Numbered from the stretch's first letter, positions 48,582 to 61,755 are shown. The stretch: 64,000 nt of DNA from Rosellinia necatrix (GCA_021209875.1 JAGYVD010000002.1:6014001-6078000), one strand, 5' to 3'. The notes: generated by a model not told the origin, from the sequence alone. Numbers and translations: made by a program.

Positions 48582-49822
48582 CAGCCGGGTGGACGTTTAT
48601 CTTTCTGATACTCAACGCGGCGAAAAGCCCGCTTCCTATTACGTGAACTGCGGCTACGTCGCGATGATACTATGATATCTTTTGATTAGTAAAATATAGT
48701 TGGTGAATGTCACACATCCCATGTAGTGGCTCAAAGCCCAACTGCGATCATGATATCCCTAATAAAAACAAATGGATATGTTAAGCCTCGTATCTAGCGG
48801 TTGCTTAGCAGGCCAAGAAAATGAAAACCGAGCTAGGAGACTGTAAAAAGCAGAGATTATGAGCTTAGTAAAAGGAGAGTGAAGAAATAATTGTGTGGCT
48901 AAGGTACACGCAACATCAATAGGTGGTAAGCAAGCCCTTGAATGCCACGACCCCACCCCTAGCACAAGTGTTTATCTCGTCATGAACGAGCTTGCTTCCC
49001 CGAGGACACCGACAGTTATTGGGTATAGCGGTGTCCTCCCTCTGTCAATAACCTGCAGATGCGTCATCCATCAGCATCGAGAGGCGAGAGTATGCTGGGT
49101 ATGATGCATTTAAGCGCCAGCCAGGTTCCACGATAAGGCAGGGAGATTTAATAATACATATGACTGAATAACTATCCTCTCGCGAATTATATGTGATGAG
49201 ATCTTGTATCATGGCGTATACCTTGGTATATACAATAGGTTCCAATGAAGCAAAACAAAACTGTAAAACAATGTTGAGTGAAGTACCGACAACCCCGCTC
49301 GTCAGCCAGCAATGCTTCTTCGTGGGATAGCTTTAAGTGATAGCTTTATGTGACATGACAGTACATTTCAATCTTGAGACTGTAGTGTAAGGTAGGTAGG
49401 TATTATGAACGAGAGGACAAACCACAAGAGTGAGCGCTTATAAATGGATGCCTTCAAGGTAGGTAGCCCGTAGCGTGGGTGGATAATGGACGGCCTCAGG
49501 TAGATGCCAAGCCACTGGTACTTACCTAAAAATGTATACAAGGGTACATGCAGCGCGCGGGTCTGCGCGCGGGTGTACCTGTTGTGGGCACCTCGAGTTC
49601 CCCACTCCGGAAATCTGACAAACAGCTTTGGATAGGTGGAAACAGGTGTTCAATTCAATTTTCGATTCAATTGTTCAATTCAATGAACAACCCTCCAAAC
49701 GCAAAACGCATCACTTCTTGTACCCTACCCATCTAGGCCGGATCGCTTTCCTTGCTAGCCCTCAATGAACTAAGCTCCAAGCAGGGCCAACGACACTTAC
49801 CTATCCGTCCATCTCAGCCGCC
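48582..49822. other. Spacer and SWP1 upstream region
   Basis: About 1.24 kb. Just upstream of SWP1, at 49,648-49,685, a cluster of TTCAATT words forms a short imperfect tandem and inverted repeat. No gene seen. Confidence 0.5.
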
Positions 49823-51108
49823 ATGCGTCTCCTCCAATCCTTCGTAGCTCCCCTGGTCCTCCTGGCTGCCGGCGCAGCCCAGGCCGCCTCGTCTTGGGGA
49901 TTCGATGATGCGACCGTCCAGGTCAATGCCAAGAAGGCCGCCGGCACCAAAGAGAAGTACGTGGCCCTCGCCTCCGGTGCCTGATACCGCCCCGATCCTC
50001 TGCGCACAAGCGCAGTCGGGAGAGGCGAGCGAATGAGTGATTGGGACGCTGGGGCGCGCGTGCGCGCGCAGGAGCAAGCATTAAAGCCCTTAATAGCTAG
50101 CTAACATGGCAAAATCAGGTTCACCGAGACGAGTCCGCTATCCCGTCCCGTCACGATCGGCAGCACGGAGTCTGTAAAGGTCTTGTTGGTAGCCAAGGAT
50201 GACGGCAAGGGCAAGCGGCCGCACCAGGCATTCGTGGTGCTGAGGGATGAGCTGTCCGGCCTCGAAGCGCCGTTCCCCATGACCGTGAAGGAGAATGGCA
50301 AGGCCGTTGTCGACATTGTATGTCACCACCGTCCCATGTTTCCCTGTCTCGATGCCCACGTCGTCTCTGCGTCAGGGTAACAGACTAGAAAGCCAGCTAA
50401 TGATAGTGTCCCTCTGTTCCAGAAATATGCTGATCTCCCGATCCAACTTGCCACGTCGACCGCTCCCCTCCAGGCATCCGTGGTCCTGGCCTCCTTCGGA
50501 TCATCGCAGGGGCTGAACAAACCCGCCTTCTCCGTGGCATTGAAAACCGACCCGAATGTGGCGCCCATTATCTACGAGAAACCCCTACGGTACGGCAAGC
50601 GCGAAGCGATCGACCATACTTTCCGCGCCGACCCCAAGAACCCGCCCAAGGTTATCTCGGCCTTCTTCGCATTGGCTGTTCTGGCCACAGTGCCCGTCTT
50701 GTTCGTCAGTGTATGTTGCCTGCCACCTCACCTCTCCCATAATTGCCCCCAATACTATCCGTGCATCACTCCCCCGCCCTCACACGGGAAGAAATCCTCC
50801 ATACGAGCCGATATTGTATCAAATCGGGCTGCGGATAAATGTGAGACAAACTAACGTAAATACAACAGTGGCTCGCTTTCGGTGCCAACGTCACCCACAT
50901 CCAGCGAGCTCTCCGCGACGCGCCCGTTGCGCACGGCGTCTTTTTCGGCTCCCTCGTCGCCCTCGAGGGCGCCTTCTACCTCTACTACGTGAGCTGGAAC
51001 CTCTTCCAGATCCTGCCCGTCATCGGCGTTGTCGGTGTCGCCAGCTTCCTCAGCGGCGTCAAGGCTCTAGGCGAGGTACAGGGCCGACGGCTCGCGGGAG
51101 AGCGGTGA
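49823..51108 (+). CDS. SWP1: Oligosaccharyltransferase subunit (ribophorin II / SWP1)
   Basis: Non-catalytic subunit of the ER oligosaccharyltransferase that N-glycosylates nascent proteins. Four exons, 49823-49956, 50119-50317, 50423-50710 and 50869-51108, all GT-AG and all in phase, give 286 residues, the usual fungal length. A signal peptide, MRLLQSFVAPLVLLAAGAAQA, is followed by a lumenal domain (SSWGFDDATVQVN, VLLVAKDDGKGKRPHQAFV, LRYGKREAIDHTFRADPKNPP). The C-terminal ribophorin II domain has three membrane spans, roughly residues 184-205, 226-245 and 250-272: VISAFFALAVLATVPVLFVS, then AHGVFFGSLVALEGAFYLYY, then LPVIGVVGVASFLSGVKAL. The DHTFRADPKNPP block immediately before the first span is characteristic. 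The ATG is the only one before the signal peptide. Confidence 0.92.
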
Positions 51109-52431
51109 TAAGCGCCCACGGTTGACACCAATCGATGTGTGGGGGGAGCTTCAGAAACGGGGCCCCTATGCGAAGGATGGGTGGACAGATAGATAGATAA
51201 AATCTTGGTCGTTCCCGCATTTCAAGGTCTCCGCGACATTGTGTGGATGCCTTGCGGGGGGGAAGGGAATCGCAAAACTGATTCGTCCATTTCGCCCTGG
51301 TCTTCTCCACCTCGCGTGTGCCTGCCTAGGTTAGGTCGACCGGTTGAGGAAAAAAACAAAAACAGGCTGCGGCCGAATATGAGATATGTGAGATAAAAGT
51401 CTAGAATTGTACTGTACTTGTACCGGCGTACAAAAACAAAAACAAAAAAAACAATAAAATGCCTTTGATTTCCATATTCTCTCCCCCCCCCCTCCCTTAC
51501 CGCCCCCCTTCGCTCTAGATTAGTTATGTCTGAAATATCTCGCTACCACGTGCCACTCTCAGCGTAGGTACTCATTTCTCATCGTTCTTGTCTCATACCC
51601 GAATTACCTAAATCTCAATTTCTTTTTTTTTTTGGCCTCATCCCGACCCATCTACGACCACCCTGTTTTATTTTTCTTCTATTGAATTCACTCAAAGTTC
51701 CCTCTGTCCAAGGTAAGTTTAGGAATGGGAAATGGTTTGAATAGGATAGGATAGGATAGGATAGGATAGGATTGTTGGGGTTGGTTTGGGTTGCGTCCCT
51801 TCGCCCCGCGGCTTGCTTTCTTCCACTTTGCTTCGCCTGCTCGCCCTGCCGTCTATGTGTTCTATATATCATGCTCCGACGTTAGCCTGGCGCGGTCCTG
51901 TAAGTGAATATATGTATACATATACACACACACATATGTTAGCCAAACCAGCCGGCCGGTCTATACTCGTCGTTCGGGCGCACGGCATTTCTCTCTGCTC
52001 CCATCTCCAAATATAGATGGTATGATCGCTTCCTTTCCCTCTGCTACCTCCCTCTCGCATTTCCCACCTTCCTCCTCCCCCGGGGGGTTTCCCCCCATTC
52101 CCGTCATCTCATCTATCCAGTGTCTACGCTTCTCTCTTTTCATTCCGTTTCGTCTCGTATCGTTTAATTTGGTTTAGTCTTCGTCTTGGTCTTGTGCGGT
52201 GTATTATAAATTATATATGGTACATGCGAGGAGTGTAAAAAAAATCGGGCTTCTCGACCACGCTGCTGGAGTCAAAGTGCGACGACATGAACACGTCACG
52301 TTTCATATAAGGCCGAGTAAGAACAAGGCGTTCGCGATGTGACGCTGCATCTTTCTAGAACCGTCCGTTTGCGGAGTCCCAACTCAAAAACCCACGCAGC
52401 GGGAGGGCAGAGGAAGGGGGAAACCCCCCAC
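51109..52431. other. Convergent spacer with an ATAGG minisatellite
   Basis: Holds the 3' UTRs of SWP1 and the phosphotransferase. At 51,740-51,772 there is a perfect run of about six ATAGG units; AC/AT repeats lie at 51,905-51,937. Pyrimidine-rich tracts are frequent. No gene seen. Confidence 0.6.
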
Positions 52432-53987
52432 CTACTGCGTCTTCTTGCCATTCGCGGCGCCATTCTTCTCGGCCAGGGCCCTACGCTCGTTCTCGGCCTG
52501 TTTGGCGTAAGGGATAGTAAGGCAGTTGATGTCGAGGAAGTCGCAGATGCTGGTGGTGACGAGGTAGGCCCAGCGGAAGTAGACGACGAGAGCGAAGAAG
52601 AAGTAGGCCCAGAGGTAGTAGAGCTCGTGGCGGGCGGAGACGGCGGGGAGGCCGAGGCGGGGCAGGTTGCCGAGGACGGCGCCACCGACGAGGGGCACGA
52701 GCATGACGGTCCAGTACGGGAAGGGCTGGCGCGTGAGGTGGGCAAGGATCATCTTGGTGGTCATGCGGCCGAAGACGAAGGACATGGTGAGGCAGAAGAG
52801 CACCAGGTGGTTCTCACGCATCAGGGTCGAATGGGGCGAGTAGAGCCAGGCGCCGATCGAGAGCGTGTAGACCGCCATCGGGATCCACTCGAGGAAGACG
52901 GGCAGCACGGGGAGCCCGGCGCGGCGCCGCGCGCGGACGACGTTGAGCACGCAGAAGGGCATGTGCCCCAGCACCAGGGAGCCGACGATGACGGCGATCC
53001 AGATGTCGCGGATCGAGTGGTCGCCGATGAGGTGGTGGTAGCCGAGCAGGTTGCCCTCGCCGACGAGGTCGATGATGCGCTCGGTCCACACGCCCGGGCC
53101 GTAGATCCCGGAGATGGCCATGACGGCGCACGCGATCAGGATCCCCTCGGTGGGGCCGTTGAAGTAGCCCAGGTACAGCGTGTGCGTGTGGTACGTCTCC
53201 CAGGTCGAGAAGAACATGGCGAGACAAGGGCACAGGGCGGTGAAGACGCCCGACTTGGACGTCCCCAGCGCCATGGCGGCCGTCTCGAGCAGGCTCGCGA
53301 GGGTGCAGTTCAGCGAGTCGATGCCGTGGTCGAAGAGCTCGCCGAGCCCGCTCGAGGTGCCCGTCCGTCGCGCCTGCTTCCCGTCGACGTTATCCATCGT
53401 CTGGTACATGAAAAGGCCGAAGGCGAAGCTCAGGTATAGCCAGGAGGGACCCTGATGTTTGCGGACCGGCGGCGGGGTTAGCTAGCTTGTCTACCAGATA
53501 GGCGTGGGGAGGTCGGGCTATCATACCGGGCCGACGAGGTCTGGCATTACTATGACGAGCAGTGCGACGTTCACCAGGATGAAGCAAAACCCCAGCAGGG
53601 TCACCATGTTCGGTGCCAGCCATAGCGGTAGGAGCTCGACAAAAGCATTCCACTACCGGTTTGTTTGTTCAGTACTTCGTTCGGGCATCAGGGGCTTCGC
53701 GTGCGCGCGGGGGGGTGTGGCAGGCAGGTTACGTACGTAGGGTCGAAGGATATAGTTGGATATGGGCGATTTATCGACAGCCGAGTATTTGTACGATCGG
53801 AGGTGAATGAGTGCCTCCTCGGACACGCATTCGGCTACGGCCGTCTCTGCGGAGAACACAAGAAAACATGGTCAGCGCGATCTGCCTATACGGTGCCATG
53901 TCTCGGCTATATAGGCTCCGGATTGGGTTTGGGGGTTTGGGGGTCCGGGGAGGCGGGGATAGACTTCTTACTGCCACTTGGGGCCAT
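52432..53987 (-). CDS. CDP-choline/CDP-ethanolamine:diacylglycerol phosphotransferase
   Basis: Membrane enzyme of the last Kennedy-pathway step, making phosphatidylcholine or phosphatidylethanolamine (CPT1/EPT1 family). Four exons, 53987-53972, 53846-53737, 53652-53527 and 53451-52432, join in frame to 423 residues. The first exon is only 16 nt. Splicing gives an N-terminus SEEALIHLRSYKYSAVDKSP, typical of the family, followed by LPLWLAPNMVTLLGF. The CDP-alcohol phosphotransferase signature is complete: DGKQAR, then G eight residues on, then the two catalytic Asp in GELFDHGID. About eight to ten membrane spans follow, and the C-terminus is Lys/Asn-rich. Choline versus ethanolamine preference cannot be decided from the sequence. 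The TAC|GTACGT donor of exon 2 and CCG|GTATGA of exon 3 are consensus-like. Confidence 0.93.
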
Positions 53988-55606
53988 AGTGCCAACCTTG
54001 GAAGGAAGCGAACGGATGGCCGGGATGCACTGGCGAATCCACTGACCCAAGGTAGGTAGGTAGATAGGTAGGTAGGTGTAACCGCCAACTCTGGGTGTGT
54101 ATATATATATGCCTTGTTGTCGAGGCTGAGAGGCAGGCGAAAGGCGACGAGCGAAAGGTATGATATGATATGCCTTGGGTGTGCGTGTGTGTGTGTGTGT
54201 GCTGATGATTGAAGGTCGCAAAATCTTCGGCAGGCACCTGGATAAGTAATATGACGGCAGATTGTTTCACAGATCTAATCGCGGGGTCGGCGTCGCCAGC
54301 TTTTTTTTTAGTCTCTTCGGCTCTCCCTTCTTAGGATCTTCTCGGGTGTCAACAGAAGTACATCGCAAACTGACGTTATTCGACCAAGCCCATAAACGGT
54401 ATGCTGGTTTCGTCGACACAATAAGCGTAACCGCGTAGCATCAGTTACGGACGAAGTAAATAAATGTTACGAGAAGATGGTCTTGAGAGGGAGAAAACAG
54501 GTTTGGTCTGGTATTGGTGTTGACACGGTGGTGGAAAATGGAAATTAGTCGATTGCCTCTGGATAGACTACCTAAAGCGGAAAACTCTCGATCCATCCGA
54601 TAGGTCCAGCTCCCTTTGCAAAATGGGGGGGGGACCACATGCAACTCTATTAACAGTACTTGAGCCGCGGGAGACCTAGCCGCGCAAGCTACCTCCCAGA
54701 TTGTAGGTAGCTCCGTGACGTGGAGGTACCAGCTTTTAGCCTAGAGCCCGCCCAGCGCGCCGCCACAAGCTGCAACTACCGGGTACACATTGTTGTGGCG
54801 GAGGTATTTTAGAGGCCCAGACGGCACTACATATACCCAACTTATCTGATGAACTACTTACATATTTTCGGTTGATTAAGCAGCCTGGACATCTTCACCG
54901 CTCCTCAAATTCCGAATCATGCGCTTTTTCAGCTATATAATTACTTAGATAACATTTCAGCGCGACAAGAGAAATTGAATTCGATATCTAAAAATCCAGA
55001 TGACAAAATATAGACTCTCAGCTAAGGTCAGGGATCAGAGTTTATTGCCAAGAATGATAAAATACGAGATTACCCGCGTTGGGAATCCACTATAAACCGT
55101 CACGGTAAGAATCGTAGCATGTGATTGTCTTGTGAGGTAGATTGCGTGGTGAGCTGTAGACGATCGAATACCGTACTGGGACAAATAACGCGTACGAATG
55201 AACGAGGGACAAAAGCACAAAAGCATAGCAAGGAACCCGCGACGTCTTTGATGGGCCAGAGTATTATGTTGTAATATTAATGGATATGAGGTATGGCCGG
55301 TTCCCCCCCCTTGCTAAGATGTAGCATTTCCTAGTTCGCGTTGTAGTCAGAACGCTATCAAAGTGACATGCATATCGCGATTGCAGGATATTTTCGTCTT
55401 AGGTAGTACGCCGTATTTGCATCCCGGAAAATGTTCGCAGCTGTTCCCAACGCCTTTTCGCTTCAATAGTAAATCAATCTTGTCTCAGCCGGTATCTGGC
55501 TCTGCTATACGTGATAGCGATCGTAATGCGCCGCAATCGAGGGCTCATCGTTCGAGTTTTGTCTCTCAAAAAAAAACAACGCAAAAACCCACCATCCAGC
55601 TCAGGT
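53988..55606. other. Spacer with GTAG and GT microsatellites
   Basis: Upstream of the phosphotransferase. It includes (GTAG)n at about 54,049-54,079 and (GT)n at 54,179-54,201, both inside the probable promoter or 5' leader. Further on (54.4-55.6 kb) only short frames occur. Confidence 0.55.
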
Positions 55607-56353
55607 TTATAGAACGAGGGCACCCACACCGACAAAAGCAGCCAGGGCCAAGCTGCCGATGACGGTGCCGTATTGAAGGACGGGAGAAGCGGCGCTCTTC
55701 GTGTCGTTTGACGAGTCTGAGTCGCTATCACCGCCTAGGCCGTCGAAAATCTGGCCAGCGCTCGAGGTCGAGGCGGCTCCTGTCTGCGTGGGGGTGCCGC
55801 TAGTCGATGATTTGGTCTCGTTCACCCGGGTGGGGTTCAAGGCACCACAGGGGTGGTTCTCCCGGCAGTCGCTCGCGCAGGCGGCATTGCCACCGCAGCC
55901 GAGCACGCACTGGTTGCCCCATTCCTGGCAGATGAAGAACGGGAGGGTGAGAGAGTACTCGGAGAGATTTGGCGACTTGCCGTTATCGCAGACACAGCCG
56001 TATGTCAATGTCATCTATCTCGAAGGTTAGTCTGGGCATCCTTCTCGCTCCATCCATCCATCCATCCATCTTTCAGGATATGTGGGCATGTGGGCCTACC
56101 GGGTCGCAATCATTGACTTGGTAGCCTCCCGGAGGAAGTTGTTGGCAAATAATGGGGCATGTGCTCCTCTCTTGATCACACCAATTGTCTACGCTGCTCA
56201 GTTAGAATCAAGCCTGCCATGCAATGGCTGCTGGAGAACAGTACCTCTGGTGCTCAACGGGACGCTCTCGGGTTCGATCGAGTACTGGATCTGAGCCTGA
56301 ACCGAAGAGAGCAGGAGAGTGGCCGTGGCCAGAACAACATTTCGAGATGGCAT
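55607..56353 (-). CDS. Secreted GPI-anchored cysteine-rich protein (DUF7707 type)
   Basis: Cell-surface protein of unknown role. Exons 56353-56245, 56188-56100 and 56014-55607 join in frame to 201 residues. It has a signal peptide, MPSRNVVLATATLLLSSVQA, then a single cysteine-rich domain with DNWCDQERSTCPIICQQLPP, NDCDP, LTYGCVCDNGKSPNLSEYS, FFICQEWGNQCVLGCGGN and ACASDCRENHPCGALNP. This spacing is the fungal domain known as DUF7707. A Ser/Thr/Gly-rich linker follows, and the C-terminus (GTVIGSLALAAFVGVGALVL) is hydrophobic with a likely GPI attachment site just before it. The second intron contains a (CATC)n run. Function in wall or adhesion is inference only. Confidence 0.85.
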
Positions 56354-59300
56354 CTTGTTTTGTAGTCGTCAAAGGCGTATCGATGGGGCGTCTATACAGT
56401 TGGTGGCAAACGAAGGGGGGAAGAGAGTCGACAAGTATATTCCGGCGGAGGGTATTAAAATAATGTAACGAGTCAACAGAGCCTCTAGGAGACAAGACTG
56501 GGATGCCAAAGGACCAAGAGTAAAAACGAGAGCACAAGGTCCAAGGTCCAAGGTTGGGCGGAAAGCGAACGGAAGAAGGTTGGAGTTGCTAGAGAGGTGG
56601 ATGAGGAAGTTTGTAAGGGGCTCCGGGGATATAACTAGGTACCTAGGGACTCATCTCCACGACAGGGGACTAGCAAGGCACTAACAGGGTATCCATAGTA
56701 TCTGCGGGTGGGGCGCACAGCTTCAAGTATCCACTAAGCCCATGCCAGCACTGACAGCTTCGGGCACTGTACCGCAGAGTTGCAGCATAGACCAAGCGTT
56801 TTCCAGCCGACCTGAGCTCAGACTGGGCTCGTCGATATGAGATGCTGCATGGGTCCGACGATGAGTGGCTTCGCTAGCGTTCAGTAATACCACGCCATGT
56901 TCCAAGCTGGGCACAATCAAAACCGGGACGCGAAAAGGTCCAAACCCACAAACCATGCTTTAGCAACAATCGTAATCTGGTTCCTTCATTGATCAAATCG
57001 GGCCCATGCATGGTCGGATAATCTGTCGTCACATCGAAGTGTTTGGGTGTATTTTCACTAATGGCGTAGGAGTAAGAATGGTTGAGATACTCATTCGCTC
57101 GCCCTCCAGGCTACCAGGTACACTAGATGGTGCATTTGAGGTATTATTATTATTATCTTGGGTGGGATGGACACTAGTCCGGCCTTAGTGTAGGTAGATC
57201 CACCGCTAGTGAGAGAGTGAGAGAGAGAAAGAGGGAGAGAAAGAGGGAGAGGAAAAGGCAGTCAGTCCATGCACAATTCGGTTTCCCCATGAATTCTTTT
57301 ACACTGTGCTAAAGCTTGCTATCTGGCTCTTACACTAGATTCCCTGTTGCGTCCCCAGATCGGCATTCTCCATTTGTTATTGTTATTAGCTACCTACTAA
57401 TTTGGGTAGTGTAAGCGGGGAGAGATGGCCTGGAGTTCAGTGTAGTGTACATATCGTCGCACCTATAACTCTTATAGGCCCACCTCGTCCGGCCATCGCC
57501 TCCGATTCTCCTACACTACTTGCACATATTTCTCCCGCGACTTCGTCGGCCAAATGGAATGAGGGAAAAGATGAAATGAGGGAGGGCAGGGAGGCAGGGA
57601 AAGCACGTACGTGCTCTCACTCTGACCACATCTCTTTCGTCTCCGGACGCCTCGTGTTCGACGCTTCTCCGATGTCACCACCGTCCCCAACTCCCGATTC
57701 GCCCATTGGCCAAAAGAGGTGGCCACATTCCGCATGGGGAAAATGCCCTCTCCCTCTCCCGCATCTTGCCCTCCACACCCCACCTATTTCTCGTATTCTC
57801 GAAACTTTGTCAGTCATGCCGGCCCCTACGAAGGATGGGATGGCGCTGGCGACAGCGGGACAAGAGTCCACGATTCGTGAATCTACCCCGCGCATCACCG
57901 CGCATCACCGCGCTCGCCATTCTATCTAGTTCCCTCTATCTAATCCCCAGTTGAGCGCTGGTTATCCCTGGTCTCAGTGTATAATTGATCCACTACCTGC
58001 CTAGGTAGGTAGATACTGGGCCAAAGGTGGCCCAGTCTTGCTTGACTACACTAGTATACTTCTTGTCCCGCTTCTAGAAAGAACCCTCACCCCGGTCATG
58101 TCGCCCGCAACGCTCGGTTCTCCAACTTATGAAACAGTATATAGGTTGCACGAAGCCTGCTTCCCCAATTCGCTCTTGTCTCAGAGTAGTATCCATGGGA
58201 AACGATAATAGCTCGACACGGTACCATCGCGGGTCGCCGCCAATGCCAGTAGCCCATTACGAACAAGCAAGTTTCACCAGGCGAACTATCCACCTGCTTA
58301 TCGGGGCCGATCCGAAGACGATCCGAAGACGATCCCTTCGCCTCGTCTACCTTCTCCCCCCGCCCCCCCCTCAACGACTCATGGAGCGCCGTAATGTGGG
58401 CCACGGAGGCTAAGAGCGCACCACACCACTCTTAACTACGGCCGGGTGTGGTGCGATGCCGTCTACCTACCGTATTCGCGGGAACCCAGCGGGGCCTGGA
58501 TGAGACCCCGCACTTGACCGCACTCCACGGCCGCCGACGGAGTTTTGATTGGCGTTTGTGGCATTCGCCAGACGTGCGAATTTCGCCGACCAAGGGAAAC
58601 CCCTCCGGCGCTGGGTTGTCGTACACATGTGTCACTTCTCGAGATTGGTCCCCCGACCGGATGTTATTCCGAACGCCTATATGCACGACCACGCGTGGGC
58701 GTTTTAATTAACTAACCATTTTTTGCAGATACGAGTGCATACATAAATATGTAGGCAAGCCCGTTTAGCTGCTTACGCCACCCAGATCTGTGACGCGGTC
58801 CATGACGTGTGGCACGCCCGCCCAAGCAACCAGCATATGCGCGTGCCCGTGGCATTTCTGCACCCAGCATGTGAACCTAACCCAGGCCAAACGATGGGCG
58901 GCTGATGTCAGGGCTGGCGGTGACGCGTGAAACATCCCTGGGGAGAGCGGGGTGGTTACTCTCGCCGTCTGCGACACCAGTGCTTAATTGTAGATGACGT
59001 CCGACTATGGTTTTGCATTGTGTCTCCTGCGTAATCTTCAAGCTCAGTTGTGTCACTGCAGCGCCGACTATCCTGCTTGTCACCCCTGTCGCTGGGTTCA
59101 ATAGCATATCCCTTGTCAGCTAGCCTGGGACTGGGCCTCAGTAGAGCTTGAAGGAGAAATAATTCACCATCTAGACAGCAATTCGGTAAGAAACTCAATG
59201 GATTATCAGGCTGTGACATACTGCATTAGGTGCAGCAAATAGTACGCGTGCGGGGGGTTTATAAGGCTCAAAAAAGGTACAAAACTGGAAAACTGAACAC

Positions 59301-59875
59301 TAGCCATGCATTCACAATACAGCGATGACTACTTGAGCGGTAGTTCAAACATTTCCAAGGCTAAATTAAAATCAGCTACTTAACTAACTAACAACGAATA
59401 GTTTTACCTATCTCTTTACATGGTTGTAAAATTCTTAAACTATTTAGAAAATGAGTGTATTTCCAGTTGGCTGATAGTTAAGAGACAAATCGGGAAAAAC
59501 CCAAACTGTGTAATTCGCAGCTTTTTTTTTTTTACGATGATTAAACAGAACAAACATAAACCGTAATACCTATTTAGGACCATTTGGTCTACCGGCTACC
59601 CCCTCGATAGGCACGGAATCATGCGGTGGATATATCCCATAGCATAAAAGTGATGCTCCGAAAAAAAAAAAAACCCCCCCATTTAAACCCCCAACCCAGC
59701 GCGGAACAGAATCCCTCCTGTTAACCAACCAACCTATTTATCACACGAAAGCCGCTATCTAAGGGGTATCATTGCCGGCAACCGAAACCTGAAAACACCC
59801 GTGAATAGGAAACAAGAAACAAGAAACAAACAACAAGATCCTACATGGCAAAATCGCCAACCAGAGTCAACAACC
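56354..59875. other. Gene-poor 3.5-kb region
   Basis: Only short or low-complexity frames are present. A GA-rich tract lies at 57,209-57,256. An 11-bp inverted repeat (58,417-58,427 and 58,445-58,455, CGCACCACACC) is separated by 17 nt. I find no conserved protein motif. The last part (59,240-59,800) is AT-leaning and precedes the kinase stop codon. Confidence 0.5.
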
Positions 59876-61755
59876 TTAGCCGCTAGACGCGAAGATATCG
59901 GGAATTTCGGGGGGCGGCTCGGTCCGCGTCATCAAGTAATCCGGGTCCGCCTCGGCCCTGCGGACGATTTCCCTGAACTGGTCCCGCAGCGTATCCGCCT
60001 GGGCGCGCTCGTCCGGGTCGACGACGATCAGCTTGCCCGCGATGAGGTCCAGCACGGCGGCGAGGCCGGTGCCGGGGGCGCAGCGGGGGTCGCCGCGCAG
60101 GGCGGCGAGCGCGCGGACGACGGCCGGGTGGACGGTCGGGGCGCCGTCGGCGGCGATCTCGTAGTAGGCGGCGCCGCGGCTGCCGTAGCGGCTGCCGCTC
60201 CCACTCCCGTTGCGGTTGTGGCCGCCGTTGCCGTTGCCGTTGCCAGTGGAGCCGGTGCCGCCGCCGCCGCCGCCGGGCCGCCGATGCTCCTTGAAGTGGT
60301 CGATCGCGTCCGCCCCGTACAGCTGCCAGATCAGGAACTCCATGAAGATGCAGCCGACGGACCACATGTCGTAGCGGCGGCGGCGGGGGCCCCGGCCGCC
60401 GAACTCGGCCTCGGGCGCCTCGTAGCACGGCGTCGTCGCCTTCGTGTTCGTCGGGTCCGAGCGCAGCTCCGTCGCCTGGTGGTGCACGCGCGACACGCCC
60501 ACGTCCGCCACCACCAGCGTCCCGTATCGCTGCTCGTCCGCCGTCGCCGCCGCCGTCGCCGTCGCCGTCGCCGGCATGGCGCGGTCGTCCGGGAGCGCGT
60601 GGAAGAGCAGGATGTTCTCCGGCTTGAGGTCCCCGTGCCGGCAGTTGACCTCGTGCAGCGCGAACACCGCGTCCACGATGCCGGCCATCTGCCGCAGGCA
60701 CCAGGCCAGCCGCGCGGGCTCGCGCGCCGCCGCCGTCGCGTGCGGGTCGCGCTGCCACAGGTCCGACAGGTTGCCGCCCTGCGCCCAAGGGAAGACGGCG
60801 TAGCGCGCGTCGTCCTGCTCGATCGTCGCGACGTGCCAGATCAGGTGCCGGTGCCGGAGCTTCTGGATCGTCTCCAGGTTCTCCCGCTCCTGCTTGAACT
60901 CCTCCTCCCCGAGCGAATGATAGTCCTTGATCGCCACCCGCATGGGCTCCTTGGCGCAAGGTTTCTTGGCACATGCGTGTTAGTGGATAATATATTCCCC
61001 TCCCGAAGTATATGTAATGTAATGTATATCACTGGGGCGCGCATGTGCAGATGGGGGGTGGAGGGGAGGACACTAACCAGGTGGGCGGCGTGGATCTTGC
61101 CCTTGTAAACTGTGCTTCTGGATCGCGTTTCTCGTAGCTCCTTGATATCGTAGATCGGTAAAGGGACTTGTCCATCCACGCGGATGTGTTCGCCCGACGT
61201 GGTAAGCGTGGGTGCGAGAACCAGCCATTGGCTCTGGAGGAAGTTATCAACCGCCACGTTCCGCCTCTTTAGTTTTAGAAACGACTCGAACCGTTTCCCA
61301 CTGCGAGACACCAGTATTTTGGAGATGCCGAGCTGCTTCTCATCTTCCCATCTTTCTAGTGGGAGATCGTCATCCGTGATCCCCTCGTCAAACAAGCTCC
61401 ATATGACTGTTTCTTCCTCGCAGAGTCCGAGGACCGTAAAAACTTTCAGCGCGCGTTCAAGAATTTGAGTGGCACGGGTCTTGTTGAACAATGAGTTATA
61501 CCAAGATGAGAGCCAGGCCGTATCGGCCTGGCTAACGACCTCCCTGGTGATTATTTCGCTTATGGCATCGCGGGGTAAGAAGGAAAACTGAGAAAGCTGG
61601 TGTGTATTTTTCTTCTTGTCAGACGCGACTACTCGGAGTTTGAGTTGTCCAAATAAATTCTGTTCTGCCGAGCCATAGCTAGATGCGATTGATTGCTGCG
61701 ACGACTGGTCTGATGCTGATGATTGCCTTGATACCTGTCGAGATAAGGATGGCAT
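59876..61755 (-). CDS. Divergent fungal protein kinase
   Basis: Two exons, 61755-61078 and 60964-59876, joined in phase 0 across a 113-bp intron give 588 residues. The N-terminal 190 residues are a Ser/Gln-rich start and a helical region (SFLPRDAISEIITREVVSQ, RWEDEKQLGISKILV) often seen in fungal-specific kinases. The kinase domain follows: YKGKIHAAHL, the ATP-site Lys in MRVAIKDYH (about 239), a catalytic loop HGDLKPEN (Asp about 338), the metal-binding Asp in VADVGVSR (about 380) and the APE-like TPCYEAPEAEF. HGD replaces HRD and DVG replaces DFG. The key Lys and both Asp are kept, so activity is possible. Insertions of Ala-Thr and Gly/Asn repeats fall in loops. Substrate unknown; not clearly related to the neighbouring genes. 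Confidence 0.85.

Noticed and set aside
52339..53439. 366-residue plus-strand frame
   Set aside because: Antisense of the phosphotransferase, whose strand has the complete CDP-alcohol phosphotransferase signature.
57402..57929. 175-residue plus-strand frame
   Set aside because: Low-complexity, no motif, overlapped by equally long frames on the other strand.
59801..61108. 435-residue plus-strand frame
   Set aside because: Antisense of the kinase gene; Arg/Val/Ala-rich and without motifs.
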